Below are positions 9,173-18,877 of a stretch of 64,000 bases of DNA, piece after piece. The stretch spans positions 13,256 to 77,255 of the forward strand of contig JBCCYM010000002.1 of NCBI GenBank assembly GCA_039190005.1, read 5' to 3'. The position numbers were made by a program, and so were the translations under genes. Under the pieces are notes generated by a model that was given only the letters and a program-made list of their open reading frames with translations, was not told where the DNA came from and did no database searches. Source of the stretch: JBCCYM01 sp039190005. GTDB taxonomy: Bacteria > Pseudomonadota > Gammaproteobacteria > UBA12402. Numbering within the stretch: the first letter of the stretch is position 1; each line of letters starts with the position of its first letter.

Positions 9173-10399
9173 TCAATTTTGTGGCGCTTTAGTTTTATGG
9201 CAGCTAAAGATTATTATCGCGAGTAAGAAAAATATTCCAACTAATATATACGGCGCGGTGAATCCAGCTTTTAAGGCGTAGCCACCTAAAATTGGACCCA
9301 CACCCCAAGTTAACGCGAAAATTGATCCAGTAACCCCCATAATTTGTCCTTGCTGTTGCGCACTGACTTGCCCTGACAGTAATGTCACGGTAGAAACATA
9401 AGTAAAGGGCACGGCGATGGTTAGTATAATATAGATCCAGGGCGTGGTCGAATTATGGACTGTTGGAAATAATATATTGCAGATAAATAGCACAACCAAT
9501 CCTGTAAAAATAATTTTTGTTAGTGGGATTTTCGCGGTGGCTTTAGGCATAACAAATAAAATAACAATCGCGTAGAGTGCGCCTATATAAGCAATAAAGT
9601 AGCCAACATTAGAACCCGTCCAACCCAGGCGCTCAGTAAGTAACACTGGCATGGTAGAGAAAAAGATTCCCCAGCCAAAGAGAAAACATAATAACACGCC
9701 ACAATAGTGTACGGTTTGTTTATTGGTAAAAGCGTGGTAAATATTATTAAAGCTGGTGAAAATATTAATCTTTACAGTTTTGTCGCCAACAAATGTTTCT
9801 TTGAAAAAAAGCAGCAAGAAAAATCCAATAAGGCCCATGATGGCACTGACATAAAATGGTGTTTGGAAGCCAATAATATTGCCAAAGATGGCTTTATCCA
9901 TGAAAAATCCACCGATGACAGGACCTAAAATAAATCCGAGGACATTGCCTAAAACAACCAAGCCTAAGCGGGAAGCTTTTTGTTCCTCAGTGCTAATATC
10001 GATAATGCCAGCTTGCGCGATGGGGATACTGCCAGCCGTCGCGCCCGCGACACTGCGTCCGATCAGTAAGACCGTATAACTGTGCATCGGAATAGCTAAC
10101 GCGCTTATAAAGAAACCAAGCGCGTTGCCGAGCATTGACACAATTAAAATAATTTTTCTGCCATATTTATCAGAGAGACTGCCTAGAACGGGAGACATTA
10201 AAAACATGAAAATACAATAAATACTCAAGGCGAGTTCATACAAAAGATTTCTTGACGCTAAGCTGGTGGTGACGCTAAGCATGTGAGCAGAATTTTTTAA
10301 TATGACCGGGTCTAATACCGGGAAAGCGACACCCCAACCGAGCGCGTCAATCATGATCGCCATGAACAAGACAAAGATGGTATATTTTTGTTTTTGCAT
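9173..10399 (-). CDS. MFS transporter, 12 TM, TetA/DHA1-like
   Basis: Inner-membrane major facilitator protein of 408 residues with about 12 hydrophobic helices. The loop 2-3 motif A reads GSLSDKYGRKIIL, and the helix-5 antiporter motif GPVIGGFF is present, which fits a proton-driven drug or metabolite exporter of the DHA1 family. The overall pattern resembles TetA-type sequences, but the substrate cannot be read from sequence and naming it a tetracycline pump would be unjustified. It is transcribed divergently from the next MFS gene across a 201-base gap containing a promoter and a palindrome. Confidence 0.85.
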   Translation of the reverse strand: MQKQKYTIFVLFMAIMIDALGWGVAFPVLDPVILKNSAHMLSVTTSLASRNLLYELALSIYCIFMFLMSPVLGSLSDKYGRKIILIVSMLGNALGFFISALAIPMHSYTVLLIGRSVAGATAGSIPIAQAGIIDISTEEQKASRLGLVVLGNVLGFILGPVIGGFFMDKAIFGNIIGFQTPFYVSAIMGLIGFFLLLFFKETFVGDKTVKINIFTSFNNIYHAFTNKQTVHYCGVLLCFLFGWGIFFSTMPVLLTERLGWTGSNVGYFIAYIGALYAIVILFVMPKATAKIPLTKIIFTGLVVLFICNILFPTVHNSTTPWIYIILTIAVPFTYVSTVTLLSGQVSAQQQGQIMGVTGSIFALTWGVGPILGGYALKAGFTAPYILVGIFFLLAIIIFSCHKTKAPQN

Positions 10400-10494
10400 A
10401 GTTAAACGCCTAGTATCCTAATTCCTGTAAGAATTTTTCTATAATGGCCTGAGAAAACGCAATATAATAAGGTTACAATAATGCTAGCACAAAA

Positions 10495-10526
10495 TTGACA
10501 CCACTACTAGAACTATATATTCTAGT
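10495..10526 (+). promoter_or_regulatory. Promoter overlapped by a palindrome, upstream of the UMF1-type transporter
   Basis: TTGACA (10495-10500), 17 bases, TATTCT (10518-10523). The inverted repeat ACTAGAA/TTCTAGT (10506-10512 and 10520-10526, 7-base spacer) covers the -10 box, where a repressor would act. It is in the divergent gap between two transporters; no regulator gene is adjacent. Confidence 0.5.
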
Positions 10527-10600
10527 CAGGTAACTGTCAAATTAAAGCAAATTGCCGGGATCAAATGACTAAATAATAATGACGATAAGAGGCATTTAAC

Positions 10601-11890
10601 ATGACACCGCCGGAACAGAACCAAAAATTTAAAGCGACACCTTTCCAGATTTTCTGCTGGTGTGTTTTTGATTGGGCGCATTCCCCTTTTTTTAGTGTTA
10701 TTATTACCTTTGTTTTCAGTAATTATTTTGTTCGCGCGGTAGCGCCTTCGGTAACGACTGGTACAATGTACTGGGGGTGGGCTATCGGCATTGGCGGTGT
10801 ATTAACCGCGTTATTGTCACCAGTTATTGGCGCGATTGCTGATTATACCGGCAGTCGTAAAATTTGGTTAAGTGGTTTTTGCGCGGTCGCGACTATCTCA
10901 ACCGCGCTGCTGTGGTTTACTTATCCGCATACCCATTGGATACTGTGGGGATTAACTTTTGTCGTCATCGCTCAGATTTGCTTTGAATTAGCGCAATTAT
11001 TTTATAACGCTATTATGGCCGCCATTACACCTTCCGCTTGGATGGGAAGAGTTTCCGGTTGGGGTTGGGGACTGGGTTATATTGGTGGCATCTTTTGTCT
11101 GGTGATCGCCTTGTTTGTCTGCATCAAAATGTTGCCGCATGAAAATTCGGCTAATGTGCGTAGTGTGGCATTACTGGTTGCCGCGTGGTTTTTGATATTT
11201 TCCTTACCTTTAATGATCTTTACCCCGGATCGTCAGCTGCAAGCAAGTATGCCGATACTGAAAGCATGCCGTAATGGTCTCGGCGAATTATGGACAACAT
11301 TTCAACACGCGCGACATTATCAAGGGATTTTATTATTTTTATTAGCGCATCTCATCTACACCGATGGCTTGAACACGCTTTTTTCAGTGGGCGGCACATT
11401 TGCTGGTGGGACATTTAATATGTCTTTCGAGCGGATTTTATTATTCGCGATCACCTTGAATGTGACTGCTGGCATAGGCGCGATGCTATTCGCCTGGGTT
11501 GACGATTATATCAGTTCTAAATTTACGATAATTGTGTCGCTTATTGGGCTTATTGTTTGTGGTATGGCGATTCTATTTACTTATGATGTCTTATGGTTTT
11601 GGATTTTTTCATGTGTTTTGGGCATTTTTGTTGGGCCAACTCAGGCGGCTAGTCGCAGTTATATGGCGCATATTTCACCACCGAATTTATATAACCAGAT
11701 GTTTGGTCTGTACAATTTTTCTGGCAAGATATCGAGTTTTTCCGGGCCATTTATTTTCGCGATATTGACAGGCATGTTTCATTCACAACGGGCCGGTATG
11801 TCGAGTATCGTCATATTATTAGTCGTCGGGTTATTGATATTATTTTTCGCGGTGCCAAATGCTAAGAGAGCGGTATCTGCTGTGAGTTGA
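10601..11890 (+). CDS. MFS transporter, UMF1/Atg22-like family
   Basis: Integral membrane protein of 429 residues with about 12 TM helices. The opening CWCVFDWAHSPFFSVIITFVF and the loop ADYTGSRKIWL are typical of the UMF1 family, which includes bacterial relatives of yeast vacuolar amino-acid effluxer Atg22. The substrate is therefore possibly amino acids, but this is family inference only. ATG 10601 is preceded by AGAGG. A candidate regulated promoter lies about 80 bases upstream. The cinA-like gene follows after 10 bases and may be co-transcribed. Confidence 0.85.
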   Translation: MTPPEQNQKFKATPFQIFCWCVFDWAHSPFFSVIITFVFSNYFVRAVAPSVTTGTMYWGWAIGIGGVLTALLSPVIGAIADYTGSRKIWLSGFCAVATISTALLWFTYPHTHWILWGLTFVVIAQICFELAQLFYNAIMAAITPSAWMGRVSGWGWGLGYIGGIFCLVIALFVCIKMLPHENSANVRSVALLVAAWFLIFSLPLMIFTPDRQLQASMPILKACRNGLGELWTTFQHARHYQGILLFLLAHLIYTDGLNTLFSVGGTFAGGTFNMSFERILLFAITLNVTAGIGAMLFAWVDDYISSKFTIIVSLIGLIVCGMAILFTYDVLWFWIFSCVLGIFVGPTQAASRSYMAHISPPNLYNQMFGLYNFSGKISSFSGPFIFAILTGMFHSQRAGMSSIVILLVVGLLILFFAVPNAKRAVSAVS

Positions 11891-11900
11891 TTTCAGTCGT

Positions 11901-12659
11901 ATGAAAAATAAAACCATTAATAAAAGTGTTGCTATTCTGTTAACCGGTGATGAATTGGTCAATGGCGAGATTATTGATAATAATGGCCACCAAATTGCCC
12001 GTTATCTTTTCGATCATGCGATTGCTAATGGCATGCGCTTAAACTGTTCGGATGATCAAGAGGCGCTTGAGTTGTCCATGCGCTTTTTACTGCGGCATCA
12101 TCAGGCCTTAATTACAACCGGTGGCTTGGGTCCCACTTCAGATGATCGCACGCGTTTTGCCTTAGCCAATATTACCGGACAGACACTCCGTTTTGACGAA
12201 GAAAGCTGGCAACGTATTACCGAGCGTTTACATAAAGTCCGAGTCAGTCCGATTGGCACCAATAAACAGCAAGCCCTTTTCCCTGAATCGGCGCGTGTTA
12301 TTCCCAATTTTCAAGGCACGGCTTCTGCTTGTGAATTGCGATATCAGGATAAATTGATTTTTATGTTGCCTGGTCCGCCAGCTGAATGTATGCCTATTTT
12401 TGAGTCTGAAGTCTTGCCGCGCCTGATTGAGGAAGGGTTTTGTTGTGATCTTTATCGGGAGAAGTGGCAACTCACAGGTATTGGCGAGGGCAATATTGCC
12501 GCGCAGCTTGATCCGCTACTCGAGCAATATGATTTCATTCTCGGCTACCGTGCTCACAAACCCTATATCGACCTCAAAATTACTTGTGATGACGCGCAAG
12601 TTTTTAAGGCTGTCAAAGCAAAAATTGAAGCGTTAATAAAGCCTTATAAAGTCAATTAA
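11901..12659 (+). CDS. CinA N-terminal domain protein (MoaB/MogA-like fold)
   Basis: Protein of 252 residues consisting of one MoCF-biosynthesis-like domain. The opening AILLTGDELVNGEIIDNNG and the motif TTGGLGPTSDDRTR are the nucleotide/pterin-binding signatures of the competence/damage-inducible CinA N-domain. MLPGPPAECMPIF is also conserved. The C-terminal nicotinamide-mononucleotide amidase domain of full CinA is absent, as in many gammaproteobacteria where it is a separate gene (pncC). In related proteins this domain carries ADP-ribose or CoA pyrophosphatase activity; which applies here is unknown. A repeat cluster follows. Confidence 0.85.
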   Translation: MKNKTINKSVAILLTGDELVNGEIIDNNGHQIARYLFDHAIANGMRLNCSDDQEALELSMRFLLRHHQALITTGGLGPTSDDRTRFALANITGQTLRFDEESWQRITERLHKVRVSPIGTNKQQALFPESARVIPNFQGTASACELRYQDKLIFMLPGPPAECMPIFESEVLPRLIEEGFCCDLYREKWQLTGIGEGNIAAQLDPLLEQYDFILGYRAHKPYIDLKITCDDAQVFKAVKAKIEALIKPYKVN

Positions 12660-12685
12660 AGTTAATTTAAATCTAAAAACCGCAG

Positions 12686-12757
12686 TGGTCCCTGAGCCTG
12701 CTTGCCCTGAGCCTGTCGAAGGGTCGAAGGGTCGAAGGGTCGAAGGCTCGAGGGGGT
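12686..12757 (-). repeat. REP-like repeat with tandem GTCGAAGGG units
   Basis: Family A core in the opposite orientation (CCCTGAGCCTGTCGAAGGG) followed by three further 9-base GTCGAAGGG-type units and a degenerate one. It fills most of the 165-base gap between the cinA-like gene and birA. Confidence 0.8.
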
Positions 12758-12824
12758 AAAAGTGTCGAAGGGTTACACTCTGGTTTTGCTAATAACTACA
12801 GTTTTGGGTTAAACTTATTTAGTG

Positions 12825-13805
12825 ATGAAGCCATTAAATCAAAATTTAGTCGCGATTACTGAGATACTCAGTGATGGTCAGTACCATGATGGTACTTCAA
12901 TTGGTAAACGCTTGAATATTACCCGAGCCGCGGTTTGGAAACTGATAAAAAAACTTGAACAGTACGCCGTGCCATTGACTTCTGTTAAAGGGAAAGGGTA
13001 TCGGCTTGAATCGCCATGTATTTTATTAACGCCTGACAAGATAAAAGCCAAATTGCGCCATCGTTTATCGCGCTTGGATATTGTTGAAAAAATAGATTCA
13101 ACGAATGATTATCTTAAGCCATTTGCCGCTCAGAACCAAAGCATTATCACTTGTATTGCCGAGACACAAACACAGGGAAAAGGTCGATTGCATCGGCAAT
13201 GGCATTCACCATTTGCCGAAAACATCTATCTTTCAATGTGCTGTCCTTTTGAAAAAGATATCGGTGAATTATCGGGATTAAGTTTGGTAGTGAGTTTAGC
13301 CATTTGTGATGCGATTGAGTCTGCCATTAATTTGAAAGCGCAAACGCTAAAGGTAAAATGGCCTAATGATGTTTTAATAGATTATCATAAACTGGCGGGT
13401 GTTCTCATCGAAATACAGGCGGAGTCTAATGGTTTTTGTCAGGTGATTATTGGCGCGGGTATTAATGTGAACATGAATAAGGTGCTGGCACAAAATATTG
13501 GTCAAGCTTGGTCTTCTCTGGCAAAAATTACTGGTAATTATATTGATAGAAATCATTTGTCCGCGGCGATAATTGATACGCTCATTGATTATTTAGAACG
13601 GTTTTCCTCAAAAGGTTTGGCATATTTCACCAGTGCCTGGCAAAAAAGAGATTGCTTGGCTAAACGTGCTATTTCAGTGCTGTCCGGTAATAAGAAAATA
13701 GCAGGCACTTGTATTGGGATTAATGAGCAAGGACAATTGCTGCTCAAAACAAAACAAAACAAAGTGTTAAGTTTATCCTCAGGGGATACCACATTGCTCA
13801 AGTAA
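12825..13805 (+). CDS. birA: Biotin-protein ligase / biotin operon repressor BirA
   Basis: Bifunctional protein of 326 residues that attaches biotin to the carboxyl-carrier protein of acetyl-CoA carboxylase and probably represses biotin genes. Residues 1-65 form the winged helix (DGTSIGKRLNITRAAVWKLI). The catalytic domain has the biotinyl-AMP loop GKGRLHRQWHSP near residue 118 and KWPNDVLIDYHKLAGVLIE, both intact. ATG 12825 is preferred over GTG 12822. Its substrate pathway partner accA is in the same window at 46 kb. The gene is convergent with sodB across repeats. Confidence 0.95.
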   Translation: MKPLNQNLVAITEILSDGQYHDGTSIGKRLNITRAAVWKLIKKLEQYAVPLTSVKGKGYRLESPCILLTPDKIKAKLRHRLSRLDIVEKIDSTNDYLKPFAAQNQSIITCIAETQTQGKGRLHRQWHSPFAENIYLSMCCPFEKDIGELSGLSLVVSLAICDAIESAINLKAQTLKVKWPNDVLIDYHKLAGVLIEIQAESNGFCQVIIGAGINVNMNKVLAQNIGQAWSSLAKITGNYIDRNHLSAAIIDTLIDYLERFSSKGLAYFTSAWQKRDCLAKRAISVLSGNKKIAGTCIGINEQGQLLLKTKQNKVLSLSSGDTTLLK

Positions 13806-13929
13806 GAAATTGCTGGATGGTTTGCGTGTTGATAGAACCAGGTGATTGACAGTTATACGGCACAATGCCTAAACAAAGCGCTTTAATCCAATGTCGCAAT
13901 GTTTGTATTTTTTTTGTCCATCTAAAATT

Positions 13930-14092
13930 TCCTTGTTATTCCCGCGCTTCTTCGAGACCCTTCGACCCTTCGACAGGCTCAGGGCAAGCAGGCTCAGGGA
14001 CCGCAAGTTCAGGGATCGTTTTTTGAAATCCAAAGAACAGGTTACAGACATCAACATTTTTATGCGGGATCCCCGCTTTCGCGGGAATAACA
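13930..14092 (+). repeat. Composite repeat: family A inside family B arms
   Basis: GTTATTCCCGCG at 13934-13945 and its complement CGCGGGAATAAC ending near 14092 flank a family A block (about 13952-14003). Immediately inside the right end, GCGGGATCCCCGC plus CGCGGGAATAAC forms a complete family B hairpin of about 28 bases. The 314-base birA-sodB gap contains nothing else recognisable; overlapping short ORFs here are built from repeat sequence. Confidence 0.65.
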
Positions 14093-14119
14093 AAAAAAGA
14101 AGATGTGAAGAACAGTGTA

Positions 14120-14707
14120 TTACTGATCAAATTGTCGCGCGACAAATGCCCAGTTCACTAAATTCCAGAACGCTTCAATATATTTAGGACGGGCGTTGCG
14201 GTAGTCTATGTAATAGGCGTGTTCCCAAACATCACAGGTAAGCAATGGTTTTTTGGCGTCGGTCATCGGATTGCCGGCGTTGCCGGTGCTGACAATTTCT
14301 AAGCTACCGTTTTCTGTTTTAACTAACCATGCCCAGCCCGAACCAAATGTGCCGGCGGCAGTGGCGCTGAATTTCTGTTTGAATTCCGCGAAAGAATTAA
14401 AATGCTTATGAATATTTTCAGCTAAGGCGCCCTGAGGTTCACCACCGCCATTGGGACTGAGACATTGCCAGTAAAAGCTATGATTCCAGATTTGTGCGGC
14501 GTTATTGAATATCGCGCCTTTAGACGCGTTATCAGTGATAATTTCTTCTAAAGATTTTTTCTCAAAAGCTGAACCGGGAACCAGTTTGTTTAGATTGTCG
14601 ACATAGGCTTTGTGATGTTTGCCATAATGAAAATCTAATGTTTCCGCGGAGATATGGGGTTCTAAGGCATTTTTCGCGTAAGGTAAATCAGGCAGTTTGA
14701 ATGACAT
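14120..14707 (-). CDS. sodB: Iron superoxide dismutase
   Basis: Cytoplasmic FeSOD of 195 residues that converts superoxide to peroxide and oxygen. Metal ligands are visible: the first His in HISAETLDFHYGKHH, the second His in AAQIWNHSFYW, and Asp/His in DVWEHAYYIDYRNARPKYIE. The Gln in AQIWNHSF is the residue typical of iron rather than manganese enzymes. The start is ATG at 14707, behind a strong GAGG site; the 11-residue upstream extension is not conserved. It diverges from the LPS operon across a repeat block. Iron-dependent regulation would be expected from family knowledge, but I see no clear Fur box. Confidence 0.95.
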   Translation of the reverse strand: MSFKLPDLPYAKNALEPHISAETLDFHYGKHHKAYVDNLNKLVPGSAFEKKSLEEIITDNASKGAIFNNAAQIWNHSFYWQCLSPNGGGEPQGALAENIHKHFNSFAEFKQKFSATAAGTFGSGWAWLVKTENGSLEIVSTGNAGNPMTDAKKPLLTCDVWEHAYYIDYRNARPKYIEAFWNLVNWAFVARQFDQ

Positions 14708-14842
14708 GGTTTTTTCCTCATCTGTTGGTGTTAAGTACAATGGGTATATTTGTTAATTGTATATAACGAATGTATGGCTAGCAATAGTTTCATCAAGTTT
14801 TCTAAAATCTGATTTTTTTCGATGTTTCAAATCGAAAGAGCT

Positions 14843-14947
14843 CCCTGAGCCTGCGGTCCCTGAGCTTGTGGTCCCTGAGCTTGTCGAAGGGTCGAAGGGT
14901 GGTCCCTGAGCCTGCTTGCCCTGAGCCTGTCGAAGGGTCGAAGGGTC
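14843..14947 (-). repeat. REP-like repeat cluster, family A
   Basis: Three partial or complete CCCTGAGCCTG(T)CGAAGGG units in minus orientation plus GTCGAAGGG repeats, between sodB and hldE. The remainder of this gap is AT-rich and should hold the promoters of both genes; a TAGTATAAC stretch ends 18 bases before the hldE start. Confidence 0.8.
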
Positions 14948-15045
14948 GTGCTAATGGTGAGTTTGCCAGATTTCAACAGTCCCATGTTGGTATTCTATGA
15001 TAAAATTGTTACAATTAGCGTTTAGTATAACAAGAGAGATCCCTG

Positions 15046-16479
15046 ATGAAGACCAATATACCCGATTTCAGTCAACTGCGTATTCTCGTCGTTGGTGATG
15101 TCATGTTGGATCGCTATTGGCATGGGGACGCGTCGAGAATTTCGCCAGAGGCGCCGGTGCCGGTTGTTAAAATCGGACAGTGTGAAGATCGCCCCGGTGG
15201 CGCGGCGAATGTTGCTTTAAATATTTGCGCTTTAGGCGCCCACGCTGTGATTATGGGTGTTGTCGGCGATGATGCAGTGGCTGTCGTTCTCAAGCAAAAA
15301 CTTGAAGCGGCTGGTGTGGCGCATCATTTGGTTGCGCTTGATAACATGCCAACCATTACCAAATTACGTGTATTAAGCCATCATCAACAATTGTTGCGTA
15401 TGGATTTTGAGGAATCTTATCATCAATGCGCTTCAAATTTACTGCTTGAGTATTTCAAAACGACATTATCTGATGACATTGATGCTGTTATTTTCTCTGA
15501 CTATGATAAAGGGACATTGGTAGATATCGCGGCAATGATTGATCTGGCTAGAAAAAAATCTATACCGGTTTTTGTTGATCCCAAACAGACAGACATGAAT
15601 TTGTACTGCGGCGCGACCGTTTTCAAGCCAAATTTACAGGAATTTTATACCATTGTCGGTCGCTGTGACGACGAAAAAATGTTGATTAATAAAGCGTATC
15701 GTTTGCTGGAAACATACGAAATAGACGCCTTGTTATTGACTCGCGGTGAGCATGGCATCACCTTATTGCGTCAGAATGAGCCGGAGTTTCATTTGCCGGC
15801 ACGCGCCAAAGAAGTGTTTGATGTCACCGGTGCCGGGGATACGGTGATCGCGGTTTTAACCGCCGCTGTCGCCGGTGGCCTGCCGTTACACGAGGCGACC
15901 CGATTAGCTAATATTGCCGCTAGTATTGCCGTTAATCGTTTAGGCGCAGCGACAGTTAGTGTGCCTGAGTTAAAAAACGCGTTAAAAAGCAAAGATAGCG
16001 ATTCACATGGTGAAATGACTGAAGAGCAGTTATTGATCGCGGTGCGAGAAGCGCGCGCCAAGGGTAAAAAAATTGTGATGACCAATGGCTGTTTTGATTT
16101 GCTTCATGCCGGACATGTCCATTATCTTGAACAAGCTAAAAAATACGGCGATCGTTTAATTGTTGCCGTCAACGCCGATGATTCGGTGCGCCAACTTAAA
16201 GGCGACGGGCGCCCTCTCAATACCTTAGAAAAACGGATGGCCGTACTGTCGGGGCTATCCGCGGTGGATTGGGTAGTGTCTTTTTCCGAATTAACACCAG
16301 AGCGACTAATCAGTACGGTATTGCCTGATGTGTTGGTCAAAGGTGGTGATTATAAGGGACAAGTGATTGCCGGTGGTGACGCAGTTTTGAAAAATGGTGG
16401 TCGCGTTGAATTACTGGATTTTGTTGCCGGTTGTTCTACCAGTGATCTGATTAAGAAAATGAAAGTAGAGAGAAAGTAA
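15046..16479 (+). CDS. hldE: Bifunctional heptose-7-phosphate kinase / heptose-1-phosphate adenylyltransferase
   Basis: Makes ADP-D-glycero-D-manno-heptose for the LPS inner core. Residues 1-315 are a PfkB/ribokinase domain with [11 protein letters not shown] near the start and the anion hole/catalytic [11 protein letters not shown] at about residue 260. Residues 345-477 are a nucleotidyltransferase with [19 protein letters not shown] (the HxGH motif). The 477-residue length equals the E. coli fusion. It heads an operon hldE-hldD-gmk-waaP-kinase in which each gene overlaps or nearly abuts the next, indicating that the organism makes heptose-containing LPS. Confidence 0.97.
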   Translation: MKTNIPDFSQLRILVVGDVMLDRYWHGDASRISPEAPVPVVKIGQCEDRPGGAANVALNICALGAHAVIMGVVGDDAVAVVLKQKLEAAGVAHHLVALDNMPTITKLRVLSHHQQLLRMDFEESYHQCASNLLLEYFKTTLSDDIDAVIFSDYDKGTLVDIAAMIDLARKKSIPVFVDPKQTDMNLYCGATVFKPNLQEFYTIVGRCDDEKMLINKAYRLLETYEIDALLLTRGEHGITLLRQNEPEFHLPARAKEVFDVTGAGDTVIAVLTAAVAGGLPLHEATRLANIAASIAVNRLGAATVSVPELKNALKSKDSDSHGEMTEEQLLIAVREARAKGKKIVMTNGCFDLLHAGHVHYLEQAKKYGDRLIVAVNADDSVRQLKGDGRPLNTLEKRMAVLSGLSAVDWVVSFSELTPERLISTVLPDVLVKGGDYKGQVIAGGDAVLKNGGRVELLDFVAGCSTSDLIKKMKVERK

Positions 16480-16480
16480 C

Positions 16481-17428
16481 ATGATTGTGGTTACCGGTGC
16501 TGCCGGTTTTATTGGCAGTAATCTGATTAAATTACTTAACACACTGGGTGAGAAAGACATTATTGCCGTTGATAATTTACAGGATGGAAAAAAATTCAAA
16601 AATATTGCTGACTGTGAAATTGCCGATTACATTGATAAAGATGATTTCATTAACATGATCGCGGCTAATAAAGCCATATTCAGCAGTAATATAAAAGCAG
16701 TGTTTCATCAGGGCGCCTGTTCTAATACCACGGAATGGGACGGCCAATTGATGATGGCGCAAAATTATACCTACTCTAAAACCTTGCTGCATTATTGCTT
16801 GGCGCAGCGTATTCCTTTTGTATACGCTTCAAGTGCCGCTGTATATGGCGATAATACTGTTTTTGAAGAGAATCCAGTTTATGAAAAGCCATTGAATATT
16901 TACGCCTATTCAAAATTACTGTTTGATCAGTATGTGCGACGTTTATTACCACGAGCGGAAAGTCAAATAGTCGGTTTGCGTTATTTTAATGTCTATGGTC
17001 CACGCGAATGGCATAAAGGAAGCATGGCAAGTGTCGCTTTTCATCATCAACAGCAGCTGCGAGAGTTGGGCTATGTTAAATTATTTGCTGGCAGTGACGG
17101 TTACGCTGATGGCGAACAACAGCGTGATTTTGTCTATGTCGGTGATGTGGTTGATGTCAATGTATGGTTTTACCAGCATCAGGAGAAAAGCGGTATTTTT
17201 AATGTCGGCACAGGTCGCGCGCAAACTTTTAATGATGTCGCTCATGCCGTGATCAATTGTTATGGTCATGGCAGCGTAAAGTATATTCCTTTTCCTGAGC
17301 ATTTGCGTGGTTGTTATCAAAGTTTTACCCAAGCGAATATTGAGCGCTTACGAGCGGCGGGCTACAGTAAAAAATTTCTGACTGTTGCTGAGGGCGTCGC
17401 GCAGTATTTTAAAGAAGAACATGCCTGA
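16481..17428 (+). CDS. hldD: ADP-L-glycero-D-manno-heptose 6-epimerase
   Basis: Epimerises the HldE product to the L,D form used by heptosyltransferases. It is an extended SDR protein of 315 residues: Rossmann GAAGFIGSN at residues 7-15, the family-specific [13 protein letters not shown], and the catalytic [13 protein letters not shown] containing Tyr and Lys. It begins 1 base after the hldE stop and overlaps gmk by 8 bases. The length is normal and key residues are intact. Confidence 0.97.
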   Translation: MIVVTGAAGFIGSNLIKLLNTLGEKDIIAVDNLQDGKKFKNIADCEIADYIDKDDFINMIAANKAIFSSNIKAVFHQGACSNTTEWDGQLMMAQNYTYSKTLLHYCLAQRIPFVYASSAAVYGDNTVFEENPVYEKPLNIYAYSKLLFDQYVRRLLPRAESQIVGLRYFNVYGPREWHKGSMASVAFHHQQQLRELGYVKLFAGSDGYADGEQQRDFVYVGDVVDVNVWFYQHQEKSGIFNVGTGRAQTFNDVAHAVINCYGHGSVKYIPFPEHLRGCYQSFTQANIERLRAAGYSKKFLTVAEGVAQYFKEEHA

Positions 17429-18041
17429 ACAATCAAAAAAATTATATGTGGTTGCCGCGCCTTCCGGTGTGGGGAAAACCAGTCTGGTCAATGCCTTGCT
17501 AGCTGAATGTGATGATTTGTATTTGTCAATTTCTTATACGACAAGACTGAAACGACAGGGTGAAATCGACGGCAGTGATTATTTCTTTGTTGACCAAAAA
17601 AAATTTCAACAGATGATCGCTGACAATGATTTTTTGGAATACGCGCGGGTATATGGTAATTATTACGGCACATCATTTGCTTGGGTGACGGATAAATTAA
17701 ATACGGGGCATCATGTGATCCTGGAAATTGATTGGCAGGGCGCGCAACAGATACGCCAACGATTTCCCGATGCGGTGATGATATTTTTATTGCCACCTTC
17801 AAAAGCGATGTTGCGAGAACGCTTGTACAAGCGTCAGCAGGATGATGAGGCGTCGATAAATACCAGAATGGAAGGTGTTGCCACTGAGGTTTCACACTGC
17901 TATGAATTTGATTATATCTTGGTCAATGATGATTTTGATCGTACACTGCAACAATTAAAAGCTATCGTCAATGGCGTTCAATTACCTAAAAGTGATGCTG
18001 ATATTGAAATTTTGGTGAATACACTTACAGGGACAAAATGA
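17421..18041 (+). CDS. gmk: Guanylate kinase
   Basis: Phosphorylates GMP to GDP. The P-loop is [11 protein letters not shown] (residues 12-22), followed by [20 protein letters not shown], the GMP-binding segment, and [11 protein letters not shown]. The product is 206 residues, normal length. ATG 17421 overlaps the end of hldD by 8 bases, and waaP starts in an ATGA overlap with the gmk stop. An essential nucleotide kinase embedded between heptose synthesis and heptose phosphorylation genes is unusual; gmk is more often with rpoZ/spoT or yicC. Confidence 0.95.
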   Translation: MPEQSKKLYVVAAPSGVGKTSLVNALLAECDDLYLSISYTTRLKRQGEIDGSDYFFVDQKKFQQMIADNDFLEYARVYGNYYGTSFAWVTDKLNTGHHVILEIDWQGAQQIRQRFPDAVMIFLLPPSKAMLRERLYKRQQDDEASINTRMEGVATEVSHCYEFDYILVNDDFDRTLQQLKAIVNGVQLPKSDADIEILVNTLTGTK

Positions 18042-18877
18042 CTGTGGATAAAACTGTTGCTAATATCGATTTCCGCGAACTATCCACGCCGCGTATTGCT
18101 GGTGATGAACCATTGTTTGATTATTGCATGCAGCTTAAAGGCAAGATATTTCGTGATATTAATAACCGTTGTACACTACGTTTTGAGCGGCATGGTAAAG
18201 CTTATTTTATTAAACAACACTTTGGGATAGGTTGGAAAGAATTTTTTAAAAATATAGTTAAGTTGCGCTTGCCTATCGTGAGCGCTAAAACCGAATGGCA
18301 GGCGATTCAGTTTTTGAATAAAATTGATATTCTTACCATTGAACTTGTCGCTTACGGTGAACGCTATTTTAATCCGGCACACCGGCAGTCTTTTATTGTT
18401 TCTAAAGAATTGCAACATTGTGTTAGCCTTGAAGATTTGTGTCAGGATATGGCATCACTTGCTTTAGAGTTAAGAATAAGGTTGCCGCGTGAAATTGCTC
18501 AGGTGACTCGACGGTTGCATCACCATGGTGTTAATCATCGTGATTGCTATCTTTGCCATCTATGGTTGAACCCGGAAACCTTTGAGCTTTATATTATGGA
18601 TTTGCATCGGGCGCAAATCAGAAAAACGGTACCGCGGCGTTGGCTAATTAAAGATATTGGCGCCTTATATTTTTCAGCGCTGGACGCGAATTTGAGTCGT
18701 AAAGATGTTTTCCGTTTTTTGCGGGCTTATTTTGATTTGCCATTACGTGCTATTTTGTCGCGACATAAATCATTTTTATTAGCTGTACAGAATCGCGCGA
18801 TAAAGCTATATCAAAAGCTACATCATCGTATTCCAGAACAAGCGGTTATCTTGAGGGATCAGTGTCTTGATGTTTGA
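18038..18877 (+). CDS. waaP: LPS core heptose(I) kinase
   Basis: Adds phosphate to heptose I of the LPS inner core, a modification that stabilises the outer membrane through divalent cations. It has the eukaryote-like kinase pattern: FIKQHFG (ATP Lys) near residue 54, the catalytic loop GVNHRDCYLCHLWL near residue 165, and the metal-binding IMDLHRAQIR. Length 279 is close to E. coli WaaP (265). It is coupled by a 4-base overlap to gmk, and the next kinase gene starts inside its 3' end. Assignment to heptose I over other core sugars is by family resemblance. Confidence 0.9.
   Translation: MTVDKTVANIDFRELSTPRIAGDEPLFDYCMQLKGKIFRDINNRCTLRFERHGKAYFIKQHFGIGWKEFFKNIVKLRLPIVSAKTEWQAIQFLNKIDILTIELVAYGERYFNPAHRQSFIVSKELQHCVSLEDLCQDMASLALELRIRLPREIAQVTRRLHHHGVNHRDCYLCHLWLNPETFELYIMDLHRAQIRKTVPRRWLIKDIGALYFSALDANLSRKDVFRFLRAYFDLPLRAILSRHKSFLLAVQNRAIKLYQKLHHRIPEQAVILRDQCLDV

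Noticed and set aside
9173..10399. Naming this gene a tetracycline-resistance determinant
   Set aside because: Resemblance is to the DHA1 family in general; no substrate-specific residues could be identified.
13869..14187. Several overlapping ORFs on both strands between birA and sodB
   Set aside because: They are built from repeat family A and B sequence and overlap each other; no homology or start signals.
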